NCBI RefSeq assembly: GCF_025791835.1
Contig: NZ_JAOXLP010000002.1
Coordinates: 261,764 to 325,763 of the forward strand
DNA length: 64,000 bases
Direction of reading: 5' to 3'
Origin: Roseomonas xinghualingensis
GTDB lineage: Bacteria > Pseudomonadota > Alphaproteobacteria > Acetobacterales > Acetobacteraceae
Part shown: piece after piece, positions 52,602 through 61,131 of the stretch
Position numbering within the stretch: position 1 is the stretch's first letter
Layout: the number at the start of each line of letters is the position of its first letter
Notes under the pieces: model-generated
What the model saw: the letters and a program-made list of their open reading frames with translations, nothing else
What the model was told of the DNA's origin: nothing
Databases searched by the model: none
Translations under genes and position numbers: made by a program

Positions 52602-54767
52602 GTGAAGCGCCAAGCGATCCGCAGCGAAACCGAGTGGTTCCGGCTGGAATCCGATGAGGCGGACTGGGCCGCGGAGAATCCCGCCGACCTCGCGCGATGG
52701 ATGGAGCAGTTGCTCGTCATCCGGCGCTTCGAGGAGAAGATCCTGGAACTGCATGGCCAGGGGCTGGTGCATGGCCCGGCCCATGCCTCGATCGGGCAGG
52801 AGGCGGGGGCCGTTGGCGCCATGTCCATCCTGAACAGTGGGGACAAGATCAACGGCACGCATCGCGCGCATCACCAGATCCTGGCGAAGCTGCTGAACCA
52901 TGCGACGCCCGCGGGATATGATCCACGACGGGACGCGCCGGCCGCCGGGGCGGGCGCGCTGGTACAGGGCGCGATGGCGGAGATCATGGGGCTTCGCACC
53001 GGCTTCTGCGGTGGGCGCGGCGGGTCCATGCATATGCGCCACGCGCCATCCGGCGTGGTGGGCAGCAGCGCCATCATCGGCGGCAATGTGCCCCATGCCG
53101 TCGGCTACGGGCTGGCGGATAAGGTGCTCGGGCGGGACCAGATCTCGGTCGCCTTCTTCGGCGACGGCACGCTGATGGCCGGGCAGACGCTGGAGGCGAT
53201 CAACCTCGCCGCCCTCTACACCTTGCCAGTGATCTTTTTCCTGGAGAACAACTTCTACGCCGTCTCCACCCATGTCAGGGAACAGACGCGCGAGACGCGG
53301 CTGACGGGGCGCGGCGCCATGTTCGGCGTACCCTCCATCGAATGCGACGGAATGGATGTGATCGCCGTGCGCCGCGCCATGCAATGGGCGGCGGAGACGA
53401 TCCGCGCCAGGGGCGGGCCGGTTTTCATCGAGGCGATCTGCTACCGCTTCCTGCACCAATCGGGCCCGCTGCATGGGAGCCAACTCGGCTACCGCTCGAA
53501 GGAAGAGGAGGCGGAGTGGCGCGCGCGTGATCCCTTGCTGACCATGCCGGCGCGGCTGAAGGCGCTGGGCGTGCTGGACGATGCGGGACTCGTGGCGCTT
53601 GAGGCGCGGGCGCGGGCTATGGTGGAGGATGCCGCCGCAGCGCTGACGGAGACCGATCCCGGTGCCAATGCGCCGCGCGTGCGGCCCGGCCTCTATCCCA
53701 GCCCTTCCGAGGTGGACAAGGGCATCCGGGGCGATCTCTCGGAGCTGCGGGGCGAGGCCTTCCGTGAAGCGGCGTCCGTACCCGCGGAGGCGGTGCGGGA
53801 GATGAAGTATATCGATGCCGTCGCCGCCACGCTGGTGCGGAACATGGAGCGCGACCCGCGCATCGTGGTGATTGGCGAGGATGTCCACAGGCTGCGCGGC
53901 GGCGTCTCCGGCTCCACGCGCGGGGTGATGGAGCGGTTTCCGGAACGCGTCTTTGCCACGCCCATCTGCGAGAACGGCTTCACCGGCATGGCGCTGGGTG
54001 CCGCGCTCTGCGGGCTGCGGCCTGTGGTGGACATCATGTTCGGCGACTTCACCATCGTGGCGGCCGACCAGATGTTCAATGGCATCGGCAAGTTCGCCCA
54101 TATGTTCGGCGGTGGCTTCGGCATCCCGCTGGTGGTGCGGGCGCGGGTGAATCCCGGGGCGGGCTATGGATCGCAGCATTCCATGGACCCTTCGGCGATC
54201 TTCGCCATGTATCCGGGCTGGCGCATCGTCTCGCCTTCTACGCCGCATGACTATGTGGGGCTGATGAACAGCGCGCTGCGCTGCGAGGACCCGGTGCTGA
54301 TGATCGAGCATCAGGACCTGTTCCAGACCACGGGGCCGGTGCCGGAGGATCTCGACTACTGCGTGGAACTGGGGAAGGCGCGCATCGCCAAGCCGGGCAG
54401 CGCCTGCACGGTGCTGACCTATTCCGCCATGGTGCGCGCCAGCGAGGAGGCGGCGGTCGAGGCGGGGATCGACGCGGAGGTGATCGACCTGCGCACGCTC
54501 GATCCGCAAGGGATCGACTGGGCGGCCGTGGAAGACAGCATCCGGCGCACCAACCGCGTGCTGATCGCCGAGCAGACGGCGCGCGGCACATCCCATGGCG
54601 CAAGGTTGGCGCAGGAGGTGCAGGAGCGCTGCTTCGACTGGCTGGACGCCGAGATCCTGCGCGTCTCCGGCAGCGAGTCCGCGCCTGTCGTCTCGAAGCC
54701 GCTGAACATGGCGGCCCTGGCCGATGCGGCGAAGGTGGCGGCGGGTTTACGGCGGCTGCTAGCCTGA
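52602..54767 (+). CDS. Fused thiamine-diphosphate dehydrogenase E1 alpha-beta subunits
   Basis: This protein fuses E1 alpha and E1 beta of a 2-oxoacid or acetoin dehydrogenase (721 residues). The alpha part (1-375) has the thiamine-diphosphate motif FFGDGTLMAGQTLEAINLAA (20 residues) with ENNFY at its end, and RTGFCGGRGGSMHM. The beta part (about 400-721) has IDAVAATLVRNMERDP, VIGEDVHRLRGG and RFPERVF-type motifs. No E2 or E3 gene is near, so it either borrows them or acts without them. The GTG start at 52602 has GGGGGGAAG ahead. A terminator overlaps the stop codon. The fusion is unbroken, with no frameshift at the joint. Substrate unknown. Confidence 0.9.
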   Translation: MKRQAIRSETEWFRLESDEADWAAENPADLARWMEQLLVIRRFEEKILELHGQGLVHGPAHASIGQEAGAVGAMSILNSGDKINGTHRAHHQILAKLLNHATPAGYDPRRDAPAAGAGALVQGAMAEIMGLRTGFCGGRGGSMHMRHAPSGVVGSSAIIGGNVPHAVGYGLADKVLGRDQISVAFFGDGTLMAGQTLEAINLAALYTLPVIFFLENNFYAVSTHVREQTRETRLTGRGAMFGVPSIECDGMDVIAVRRAMQWAAETIRARGGPVFIEAICYRFLHQSGPLHGSQLGYRSKEEEAEWRARDPLLTMPARLKALGVLDDAGLVALEARARAMVEDAAAALTETDPGANAPRVRPGLYPSPSEVDKGIRGDLSELRGEAFREAASVPAEAVREMKYIDAVAATLVRNMERDPRIVVIGEDVHRLRGGVSGSTRGVMERFPERVFATPICENGFTGMALGAALCGLRPVVDIMFGDFTIVAADQMFNGIGKFAHMFGGGFGIPLVVRARVNPGAGYGSQHSMDPSAIFAMYPGWRIVSPSTPHDYVGLMNSALRCEDPVLMIEHQDLFQTTGPVPEDLDYCVELGKARIAKPGSACTVLTYSAMVRASEEAAVEAGIDAEVIDLRTLDPQGIDWAAVEDSIRRTNRVLIAEQTARGTSHGARLAQEVQERCFDWLDAEILRVSGSESAPVVSKPLNMAALADAAKVAAGLRRLLA

Positions 54768-54796
54768 AGGGATTTCCCCTTCAGGCCTTTTCTTCT
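54762..54796 (+). terminator. Rho-independent terminator overlapping the E1 stop codon
   Basis: The 10-bp stem GCCTGAAGGG (54762-54771) with CCCTTCAGGC (54777-54786) closes an ATTTC loop, and CTTTTCTTCTT follows. The stem contains the TGA stop (54765-54767). It separates the E1 gene from the convergent binding-protein gene. Confidence 0.9.
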
Positions 54797-56311
54797 TCAG
54801 CCGCCGCGCAGCTTCAGCCCCTGCACCCGCACCAACCCATCCGGCAGCGCCCGCATCCCTTCCAGGCGCGCGGTGGCGCCATGCAGGATGCGGGAGTGCC
54901 AGAGATAGATATAGGGCCGGTCGTTCAGCAGCACGCGCATGGCGCGTTCATAGGCGGCGGGACGCTTTTCGGGGTCTACGCTGGTGCGGCCCTCGCGCAG
55001 GGCGGCGTCTGCTTCCTGCGAGCAGTATTTGCCGCCGTTCAGGCTTTCGCCACAGGCATTGAAGCCCCAGAGATTGCCATCCAGGTCCACGCGGCCAGAC
55101 CAGGCGATCAGAAGGCTTTCGAAATCGCCAGACGTCCATTGGCGGAGAAGGGTGGCCGTCTCGATCACCTGCAATTCGATGTCGATGCCGGCTTCGGCAG
55201 CCATGGCCTGGATGACTTCGGCGGCCTGGGCGTATTCGCTGGTGTTGGGCACCGACATGCGCATCTTCACGCGCCCGGTGACGCCCGATTCGCGCAGCAG
55301 CGCGCGGGCACGGTCCAGGTTGCGGCCGGGAACGGGGAGCGATTTTACGTAGTTCGGGCTGGAAGGCGAGACGGACTGGTTGCCCGGGATATACTGGCCG
55401 TCGAAGGCCACCTGCACGAGGGCGGCACGATCGATGGAGAGTTCCAGCGCCTCGCGCAGGCGGCGGTCGCGGCCGATGGGCGTGTCGGCTCTCGCTCCAT
55501 TCGCGACATTCACCGCGATATAGACGCTGTTGAGGCTCGGCACGGTCGCGATCTGCACGCGGCGGTCGCCGCGAAGCTCTGGCAGGTCGTTGGCGGCCAC
55601 GCGCTCAACCACCTCCAGCGTGCCGGAGCGGAGATTGGCGGCGGTCACGGTGCTGTCGGTGATGGGGCGATAGACCAGGCGGTCGAAATGGATGTTCGCG
55701 GCGTCCCAGTATTCAGGGAAGCGCTCCAGCTCGATGCGGTCCTGCGCCACGCGGCGGACGAAGCGGAAGGGGCCAGCGCAGGCGGGCTCGCGCGCGAAAT
55801 CCTGGTTCACCCGGCCGGCGGCGCGTGGTGAGACGATCATGCCCGCGCGGTCGGAGAGCGCGGCGAGGAGGGGAGCGAAAGGCTGTTCCAGCCGCAGCGT
55901 CACTTCCAGCGGGCCGGTTGCCGCCACCTCGCGCACCGGGCCCATTTCCCCACGGCGGGTGGAGCCTGGGGTTTCCAGATGGCGTTTCAGCCCGGCGGCT
56001 ACGGCATCGGCATCCATCGTGGCGCCGTCATGGAAGCGGACATTGGGCCGCAGCGTGAGGATCAGGCTGCGGCCTTCATCCTCCCAGCGCCAGGCGGTTG
56101 CGAGCTGCGGGACGAAGCGGAGATCGGCATCCACATCGATCAGCTTGTCGCACATGGCGGCGAAGACCTGCCGCGCCGCCAGGCTGCGCGACAGGGTCGG
56201 GTCCAGCACATCCGGATCACTGGCAATGCCGATCCGCAGCGTCTGGGCCGGCGCGGCGCCGGCCCAGAGCATGGCCGTCAGTCCGATCGCGGCAAGGCGG
56301 GACCATTTCAT
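54797..56311 (-). CDS. ABC transporter substrate-binding protein, family 5 (peptide/nickel type)
   Basis: This 504-residue periplasmic receptor has signal peptide MKWSRLAAIGLTAMLWAGAAPAQ. The SBP_bac_5 core follows: LRIGIASDPDVLDPTLSRSLAAR (start), FVPQLATAWRWEDEGRSLILTL, VRFHDGATMDADAVAAGLKRH and IDRAALVQVAFDG. Family 5 receptors bind peptides, opines, glutathione or nickel complexes. No permease or ATPase gene is in the window, so it must use a distant transporter. The second receptor gene lies 88 bp upstream on the same strand, so they may be co-transcribed. Confidence 0.92.
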   Translation of the reverse strand: MKWSRLAAIGLTAMLWAGAAPAQTLRIGIASDPDVLDPTLSRSLAARQVFAAMCDKLIDVDADLRFVPQLATAWRWEDEGRSLILTLRPNVRFHDGATMDADAVAAGLKRHLETPGSTRRGEMGPVREVAATGPLEVTLRLEQPFAPLLAALSDRAGMIVSPRAAGRVNQDFAREPACAGPFRFVRRVAQDRIELERFPEYWDAANIHFDRLVYRPITDSTVTAANLRSGTLEVVERVAANDLPELRGDRRVQIATVPSLNSVYIAVNVANGARADTPIGRDRRLREALELSIDRAALVQVAFDGQYIPGNQSVSPSSPNYVKSLPVPGRNLDRARALLRESGVTGRVKMRMSVPNTSEYAQAAEVIQAMAAEAGIDIELQVIETATLLRQWTSGDFESLLIAWSGRVDLDGNLWGFNACGESLNGGKYCSQEADAALREGRTSVDPEKRPAAYERAMRVLLNDRPYIYLWHSRILHGATARLEGMRALPDGLVRVQGLKLRGG

Positions 56312-56399
56312 GCGGATGCCTCATCAAGAGGCGCGGCGGAGGAATCGCCCGCGCCTTGTGACCCAACAGGAAGAAGCGCGGCGCGTCCGTCCAACGGGA

Positions 56400-57977
56400 T
56401 CAGACGGACACTTCCCAGAAGATCGGGAAGCTGGAGCGCGGCAGGTTCTTCAGGCGGTTCCGGTAGCCTGCCGGGCGCGAGAACTGGCCCCACATCAGAT
56501 TCGGCACCAGCTCATAGGCGATGGTCTGGATTTCCGCCGCGATCTGCTTCTTCTCTTCCATGCTCCCGGCCTTGGCGAATTTCTCGATCAGCGACGGGAT
56601 GCGGTTGTCGCAGCTCCAGCCAGGGTAATCGTTGCAGGTGCTGGCGATGTAGAAGTGGTTGAGCGGGGAGACCATGTCGATCCCGTTGGAGTAGACGGGG
56701 AACAGGCTCCAGCCTTCCTTGTTGCCGCGGCGCGCGAGCACCGTGCCCCAGTCCATCACCTGCTCATCCACCGTAAAGCCAGCCTCCTTCATGGATTGTG
56801 CGAGCACCTGGGACGCCGTTTGCGAAATGGAGCCGGAAACCTGTAGCATGACCACAGGCGCGCCCTTGTATTTCGTGCGGCGCAGCGCCTCGCGCGCCGC
56901 GGCCACGTCGAAGCGCGCGGGTTCGCTGCCGGCGGTGGTCTCCAGCGGCGCGTCGCACATCCAGAAGGAGGCACAGTCGGCGCGGGCGAAGCGTTCCGGG
57001 ATGCCGACGGCCTGCATGATGCCCTTCTGGTCCACCAGCTTCAGCATCACCTTCCGCACCTCGGGATCGGCGAAGGGGCCGCTGGCGTGGTTCAGGCGGA
57101 AATTGCCCTGGAACATGTGGATGCCGGTAAGGCCCATCAGCTCCACGCCGCGCGCCCGCTCCAGCCGGGGGAGCTGATCGAAGCCGAGATACTGGACGTA
57201 ATCCACCTCGCCGGCGGAAAGGGCGCTGGCGGCGGTGCCTTCATCGGGCATGACGCGCAGCACGAGGCTATCCACCTTCACGCGCTTGCCGCCGGCGAGG
57301 AAGTCGGGCGCTTCCTCGCGCGGGACGTAGTTCGTGTTGCGGTCCAGCACCATGCGGTCTCCGGCACGCCACTGTGCCGGGCGGAAGATGAAGGGGCCGG
57401 AGCCGATGATTTCGGTGATGCGCCCGTTGCCGGCGGATTTGACCACGCGTTCGGGCAGGATGAAGGGCACGGGGGCGTTGGGCTTGCCCAGCACATCGAG
57501 CAGAAGCGGGAAGGGTTCCTTCAGCGTCAGGGTGAAGCTGTCCGCGCCCTTCGCCTCGATGGAGGCGGTGACGGTCTGGAGCATGCGGCCGAGCGGATCG
57601 CGCGGCATCCAGCGGTTGAGCGAGGCGACGCAGTCGGCCGCCGTGACGGGCGCGCCGTCATGGAACCTCAGCCCTTCGCGCAGGGTGAAGCTCCAGTTCA
57701 GCCCATCGGGCGATGTGGTGTGGGAGCGCACCATCTGCGGGCGGATCTCGCCATTCTCAGCCATGGAGAAGAGCGTGTCCCAGACAAGATAACCGAAGGT
57801 GCGGGTGATCGCCGCCGTGGTCGCATAGGGATCGAGGATCACCACCTCGGATTCCAGCACCAGGTTCAGCGTTCCGGCGGCCTGGGCAGGGCGGATGACG
57901 GCAGGGAAGCCGGCGGCTGCGAGTCCGGCGGCACCGGCGCGAAACAGGGCGCGCCTTCCGGGAAGCGGCGTCAGCAT
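56400..57977 (-). CDS. ABC transporter substrate-binding protein, family 5, Tat-type leader
   Basis: This 525-residue receptor is preceded by an excellent ribosome site (AAGGAGG). The leader PGRRALFRAGAAGLAAAGFPA suggests Tat export. The SBP core has LNLVLESEVVILDPYATTAA, LRFHDGAPVTAADCVASLNRW and ATNYVPREEAP-type segments, ending in PNLMWGQFSRPAGYRNRL. It is not a recent copy of the downstream receptor: the two align only in the family motifs. It starts opposite the amidase gene, with a 215-bp divergent gap that holds the shared operator-like element. Confidence 0.92.
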   Translation of the reverse strand: MLTPLPGRRALFRAGAAGLAAAGFPAVIRPAQAAGTLNLVLESEVVILDPYATTAAITRTFGYLVWDTLFSMAENGEIRPQMVRSHTTSPDGLNWSFTLREGLRFHDGAPVTAADCVASLNRWMPRDPLGRMLQTVTASIEAKGADSFTLTLKEPFPLLLDVLGKPNAPVPFILPERVVKSAGNGRITEIIGSGPFIFRPAQWRAGDRMVLDRNTNYVPREEAPDFLAGGKRVKVDSLVLRVMPDEGTAASALSAGEVDYVQYLGFDQLPRLERARGVELMGLTGIHMFQGNFRLNHASGPFADPEVRKVMLKLVDQKGIMQAVGIPERFARADCASFWMCDAPLETTAGSEPARFDVAAAREALRRTKYKGAPVVMLQVSGSISQTASQVLAQSMKEAGFTVDEQVMDWGTVLARRGNKEGWSLFPVYSNGIDMVSPLNHFYIASTCNDYPGWSCDNRIPSLIEKFAKAGSMEEKKQIAAEIQTIAYELVPNLMWGQFSRPAGYRNRLKNLPRSSFPIFWEVSV

Positions 57978-58113
57978 GGGGACCTCCTTGGCGTTTGGCA
58001 GGGTGTTGCGCGCACAGGAGGCGGTAGGCCGCGGGTTGCACGGCGGCGGAGAGGCTGGACGATCCTGGACGCGAGGACGGGCACGCGGTGGCTCCTTGGA
58101 AGCCTTTCCTTGA

Positions 58114-58130
58114 CGATATATCACATATCG
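58114..58130. promoter_or_regulatory. Inverted repeat CGATAT-N5-ATATCG between the receptor and amidase genes
   Basis: Arms at 58114-58119 and 58125-58130 are exact reverse complements. The element contains GATATATCA (58115-58123), identical to 51740-51748 in the acylase/GntR gap. Both lie in divergent gaps of the same gene island, which suggests one regulator. Confidence 0.6.
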
Positions 58131-58192
58131 GTCTGACTCCAGCGGGATCAGCAAGGAACGCCTGGCGAATGTCCGGTCTGGGGAAACAAGAA

Positions 58193-59626
58193 ATGCCGAA
58201 TGACGATCTGCTCTTCCTCACTGCTGCTCAGGCAGGGGCACTGATCCGCAGGCGAGCGCTGTCACCGGTGGAATATGTCGATGCCGTGCTGGCTGCGGCG
58301 GAGCGGGCGCAGCCAAGGCTGAATGCCTTCGTCACGCTGCTACCCGAGCAGGCGCGGGCGGCGGCACGCGCGGCCGAGCAGGCTGTGATGGATGGCGTGC
58401 CGCTCGGGCCACTCCACGGCATTCCCGTCAGCATCAAGGATCAGGTGGACACGGCTGGAATCCGCACCACTCATGGTTCCGCGATCTTCGCGGACAACAT
58501 CCCCGCGCGCGATGACATCATCGTCACCCGGCTGCGGGAGGCCGGCGCGATCCTGGTCGGCAAGACGCGGATGCCGGAATTCGGGCACAAGGCACTCACG
58601 GATGGGCCGGGCTTTGGCGTCACGCCCAATCCCTGGGATCTTTCGCGCACCTCCGGCGGATCGAGCGGCGGCGCGGCCGCGGCCGTGGCAATGGGACTGG
58701 GACCAATCGCCGTCGGCACGGATGGCGCGGGCTCCATCCGTATCCCGGCGGCCTGCTGTGGCGTGGTGGGGCTGAAGCCGACACTGGGGGCCGTGCCCTG
58801 GGAGGCTGCGTCGGATGCCTTCGGCAACTACACCTATGCCGGGCCGATATCACGCAGCGTGACGGATGCGGCTGTGATGCTCGGCGTGATGGCCGGGCCC
58901 AGCCCGCGCGATCCCTGGAGCATGAACGGGCCTTCCGTTACCGCGCTGTCGCCGCGCCTGATCGGCGGTGACCTCTCTGGGCTGCGCGTCGGCTATATCG
59001 CACAGGCTTCAAATCCGCGGCTGGACCGGGAGATGGAGGCCAATACGCGCGCCTCGCTGGATGCGCTGGCGGCTCTGGGCGCGGAGGTGGAGCCTGTGAC
59101 GGAGGTGATCGACTGGATCGAGTTTCCTGGCCGCATCATGTATCAGGGCAACTTCGCCGTCGCGATGGCGAAGCATCTGGCGGAATGGCGGGACAGCATG
59201 GACCCGGTGCTGCTCGCCTTCATGGAGCGGGGGGAAGGCTTCAGCCTCGCGCAGTTCCGCCAGGCGCAGTTCGCGCGCACCGGCCTGTTCCGCGCGATAC
59301 AGGGGCTGCTGGAGCGCTATGACGTGCTGGTTTCGCCAACGCTGACGCGCACCGCCCTGCCTGCCGGTTTCGATGCCGCGCATGACGAGGTGGAGGTTGA
59401 GGGCAAGAAAAGCGGCATCACCCGCCAGGGATGGAGCGCCTATGTCTATCCCTTCAACCTCACGGGCCATCCGGCGCTGACGGTGCCCTCCGGCTTCGCC
59501 TCGGATGGCTTGCCCACGGGCGTGCAGATCGTGGGGCGCTGGGGTGCCGATCTGGATCTGCTGCGGCTTGGCGCGGTGCTGGAGGCGGCGCGGCCCTGGA
59601 GCGGGCGCCGTCCGCCGGGGGTGTGA
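58193..59626 (+). CDS. Amidase (amidase-signature family)
   Basis: These Ser-Ser-Lys hydrolases convert amides to acids and ammonia. The 477-residue product (485 from the alternative ATG at 58169) has the catalytic Lys in VSIKDQVDTAG. The signature is RTSGGSSGGAAAAVAMGLGP (20 residues), which carries the cis-Ser and the nucleophile region, and GTDGAGSIRIPAACCGVVG follows with the second Ser. SPTLTRTALPAGF and FNLTGHPALTVPSGF close the active site. It is divergent from the receptor genes across the shared operator-like element. With the acylase-family hydrolase it suggests the island degrades an amide-containing compound. Confidence 0.92.
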   Translation: MPNDDLLFLTAAQAGALIRRRALSPVEYVDAVLAAAERAQPRLNAFVTLLPEQARAAARAAEQAVMDGVPLGPLHGIPVSIKDQVDTAGIRTTHGSAIFADNIPARDDIIVTRLREAGAILVGKTRMPEFGHKALTDGPGFGVTPNPWDLSRTSGGSSGGAAAAVAMGLGPIAVGTDGAGSIRIPAACCGVVGLKPTLGAVPWEAASDAFGNYTYAGPISRSVTDAAVMLGVMAGPSPRDPWSMNGPSVTALSPRLIGGDLSGLRVGYIAQASNPRLDREMEANTRASLDALAALGAEVEPVTEVIDWIEFPGRIMYQGNFAVAMAKHLAEWRDSMDPVLLAFMERGEGFSLAQFRQAQFARTGLFRAIQGLLERYDVLVSPTLTRTALPAGFDAAHDEVEVEGKKSGITRQGWSAYVYPFNLTGHPALTVPSGFASDGLPTGVQIVGRWGADLDLLRLGAVLEAARPWSGRRPPGV

Positions 59627-59676
59627 TGCGCGGCGCGGCACCCTATGATCTCGGCTCCTTACAAGGGAGCCACGCC

Positions 59677-60309
59677 ATGGATGACCAGGGCTTGAAGCTT
59701 GCCGTTCCAACGCGCCGTTCGCTGCTGGCGGGCGCCATACTGGCAACAGGCGCAGCACCGGCTCTCGCACAGACTTCGCCTGCGGAGGTGGTGGGGCGCT
59801 TCCATGCCGCGCTGATCCAGGTGATGCGGGATGCCAGGCGGCTTGGTGTGCGCGGAAGGTACGAGCGGTTGCGCCCGGTCATGGAGGCTGCCTTCGACCT
59901 TCCGGCCATGACCCGCATCGCGGTGGGCCCGCCCTGGAACCGCATGACGCCGGACCAGCAGGCGCAACTCACCCAGGCCTTCTCCGAATGGTCGATTGCG
60001 AGCTACGCGAAGAACTTCGATGGCTATTCGGGCGAGAGCTTCGTCACCACCGGCACCACCCCGCTGCAGAACGGGGACCAGATGGTGCGGACCGTGCTGA
60101 ACCGCCCGAACGATGCGCCGCTGCAGTTGAACTACCTGATGCGGCGAATGGCGAATGGCGGCTGGCGCATCGTGGACGTGTATCTGACTGGCTCGATCAG
60201 CGAGCTGGCCTCAAGGCGTTCGGATTTCGCGGCCATTCTGCGCGAAGGCGGTGCCGATCGGCTGACGGCGGAACTGCGCCGGCGTACGGCGGAGCTGTTG
60301 CGGAGCTGA
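59677..60309 (+). CDS. MlaC/Ttg2D-family periplasmic lipid carrier, HpnM-like
   Basis: This 210-residue exported protein has signal AVPTRRSLLAGAILATGAAPALAQ. The MlaC-type domain follows: VVGRFHAALIQVMRDARRLG, RPVMEAAFDLPAMTRIAVGP and WRIVDVYLTGSISELASRRSDF. In hopanoid-producing bacteria such a protein, HpnM, accompanies HpnN. The nearby hpnN and mlaA genes support that role: shuttling hopanoids or phospholipids between membranes. The ATG at 59677 follows AAGGGAGC. It converges with mlaA, six bp apart. Confidence 0.85.
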   Translation: MDDQGLKLAVPTRRSLLAGAILATGAAPALAQTSPAEVVGRFHAALIQVMRDARRLGVRGRYERLRPVMEAAFDLPAMTRIAVGPPWNRMTPDQQAQLTQAFSEWSIASYAKNFDGYSGESFVTTGTTPLQNGDQMVRTVLNRPNDAPLQLNYLMRRMANGGWRIVDVYLTGSISELASRRSDFAAILREGGADRLTAELRRRTAELLRS

Positions 60310-60315
60310 GGGGCG

Positions 60316-61059
60316 CTACTGCGTGGCGCCCGGATCCTCCAGCACGTCGAGGCGGTGGCCCGTGTCGCCGATGGCGTTCAGCTCAGCATTCCGGCGCTGC
60401 TCCCAGACGCTGCGCAGCCTTGCGTAGAAGTCGAGCGAGCCGCTGCGCAGGGCGTCGATGCTCTCGATGTTCTGCTCCCTTGTGTCCACGCTATCCACGA
60501 CGAAGCGTGACACATCCGCCTCGATTGGCATCAGCCAGTTGATCGGGTTCAGGAAGCCGTCGCTTACCCGCCCCACCAAGTCGCGCGGGTTGGAGGGGCC
60601 TGCGATGGGCAGCATGAGATAGGGACCGCCATCGACGACGCCCCATCTGTGCAGTGTCTGGCCAAAATCACCGCTGCGCCGCGCAATGCCCCAATCCGTG
60701 GCGACATCGAAGAGGCCGCCGAGGCCAATGGTGGAGTTGAAGACGAAGCGGAGCGTGGTGTGGCCGGCATCCAGGAAGCGGCCCTGGAGGATGTTGTTCG
60801 CGAGGATCCGTGGTTCCTGGATGTTGGCGAGAGCGTTCCGTATGCCGGTGCGGGCGAATTCGGGCACCACCGCGCGATAGCCGACGGCAACAGGACGGAA
60901 CACGGCATCATCGAGCGCGATATTGACGTCCAGCACCTCACGGTTGAGTGGCTCGAGCGGATCGCCAGGCGTGCTCGCCTCCATATCCCCGTTCCGCGTC
61001 GCGCAGGCCGCGAGGGACAGGCCAAGGGCAAGGATCAGCGGGAGATTCCGGGGGCGCAT
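60316..61059 (-). CDS. mlaA: MlaA (VacJ) family outer-membrane lipoprotein
   Basis: MlaA forms a ring in the inner leaflet of the outer membrane and returns surface phospholipids to MlaC. The 247-residue product has signal RPRNLPLILALGLSLAACAT with a lipobox Cys. The MlaA core follows: DPLEPLNREVLDVNIALDDA, LANIQEPRILANNILQGRF, FNSTIGLGGLFDVA and GGPYLMLPIAGPSNPRD. The ATG at 61059 is preferred; in-frame codons up to 61128 exist. The stop of hpnN lies 72 bp upstream on the same strand, so the two are probably one operon. Confidence 0.92.
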   Translation of the reverse strand: MRPRNLPLILALGLSLAACATRNGDMEASTPGDPLEPLNREVLDVNIALDDAVFRPVAVGYRAVVPEFARTGIRNALANIQEPRILANNILQGRFLDAGHTTLRFVFNSTIGLGGLFDVATDWGIARRSGDFGQTLHRWGVVDGGPYLMLPIAGPSNPRDLVGRVSDGFLNPINWLMPIEADVSRFVVDSVDTREQNIESIDALRSGSLDFYARLRSVWEQRRNAELNAIGDTGHRLDVLEDPGATQ

Positions 61060-61131
61060 GGCAGGAGCATAGAGGCCGTCCAGGGCAGGAACATCTTCCA
61101 TCTGTGCACGAGCCTGTGATGTGCGCATGTG

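Noticed and set aside
52299..54596. 765-residue minus-strand open frame
   Set aside because: It is an antisense shadow of the fused E1 gene and the end of the GntR gene.
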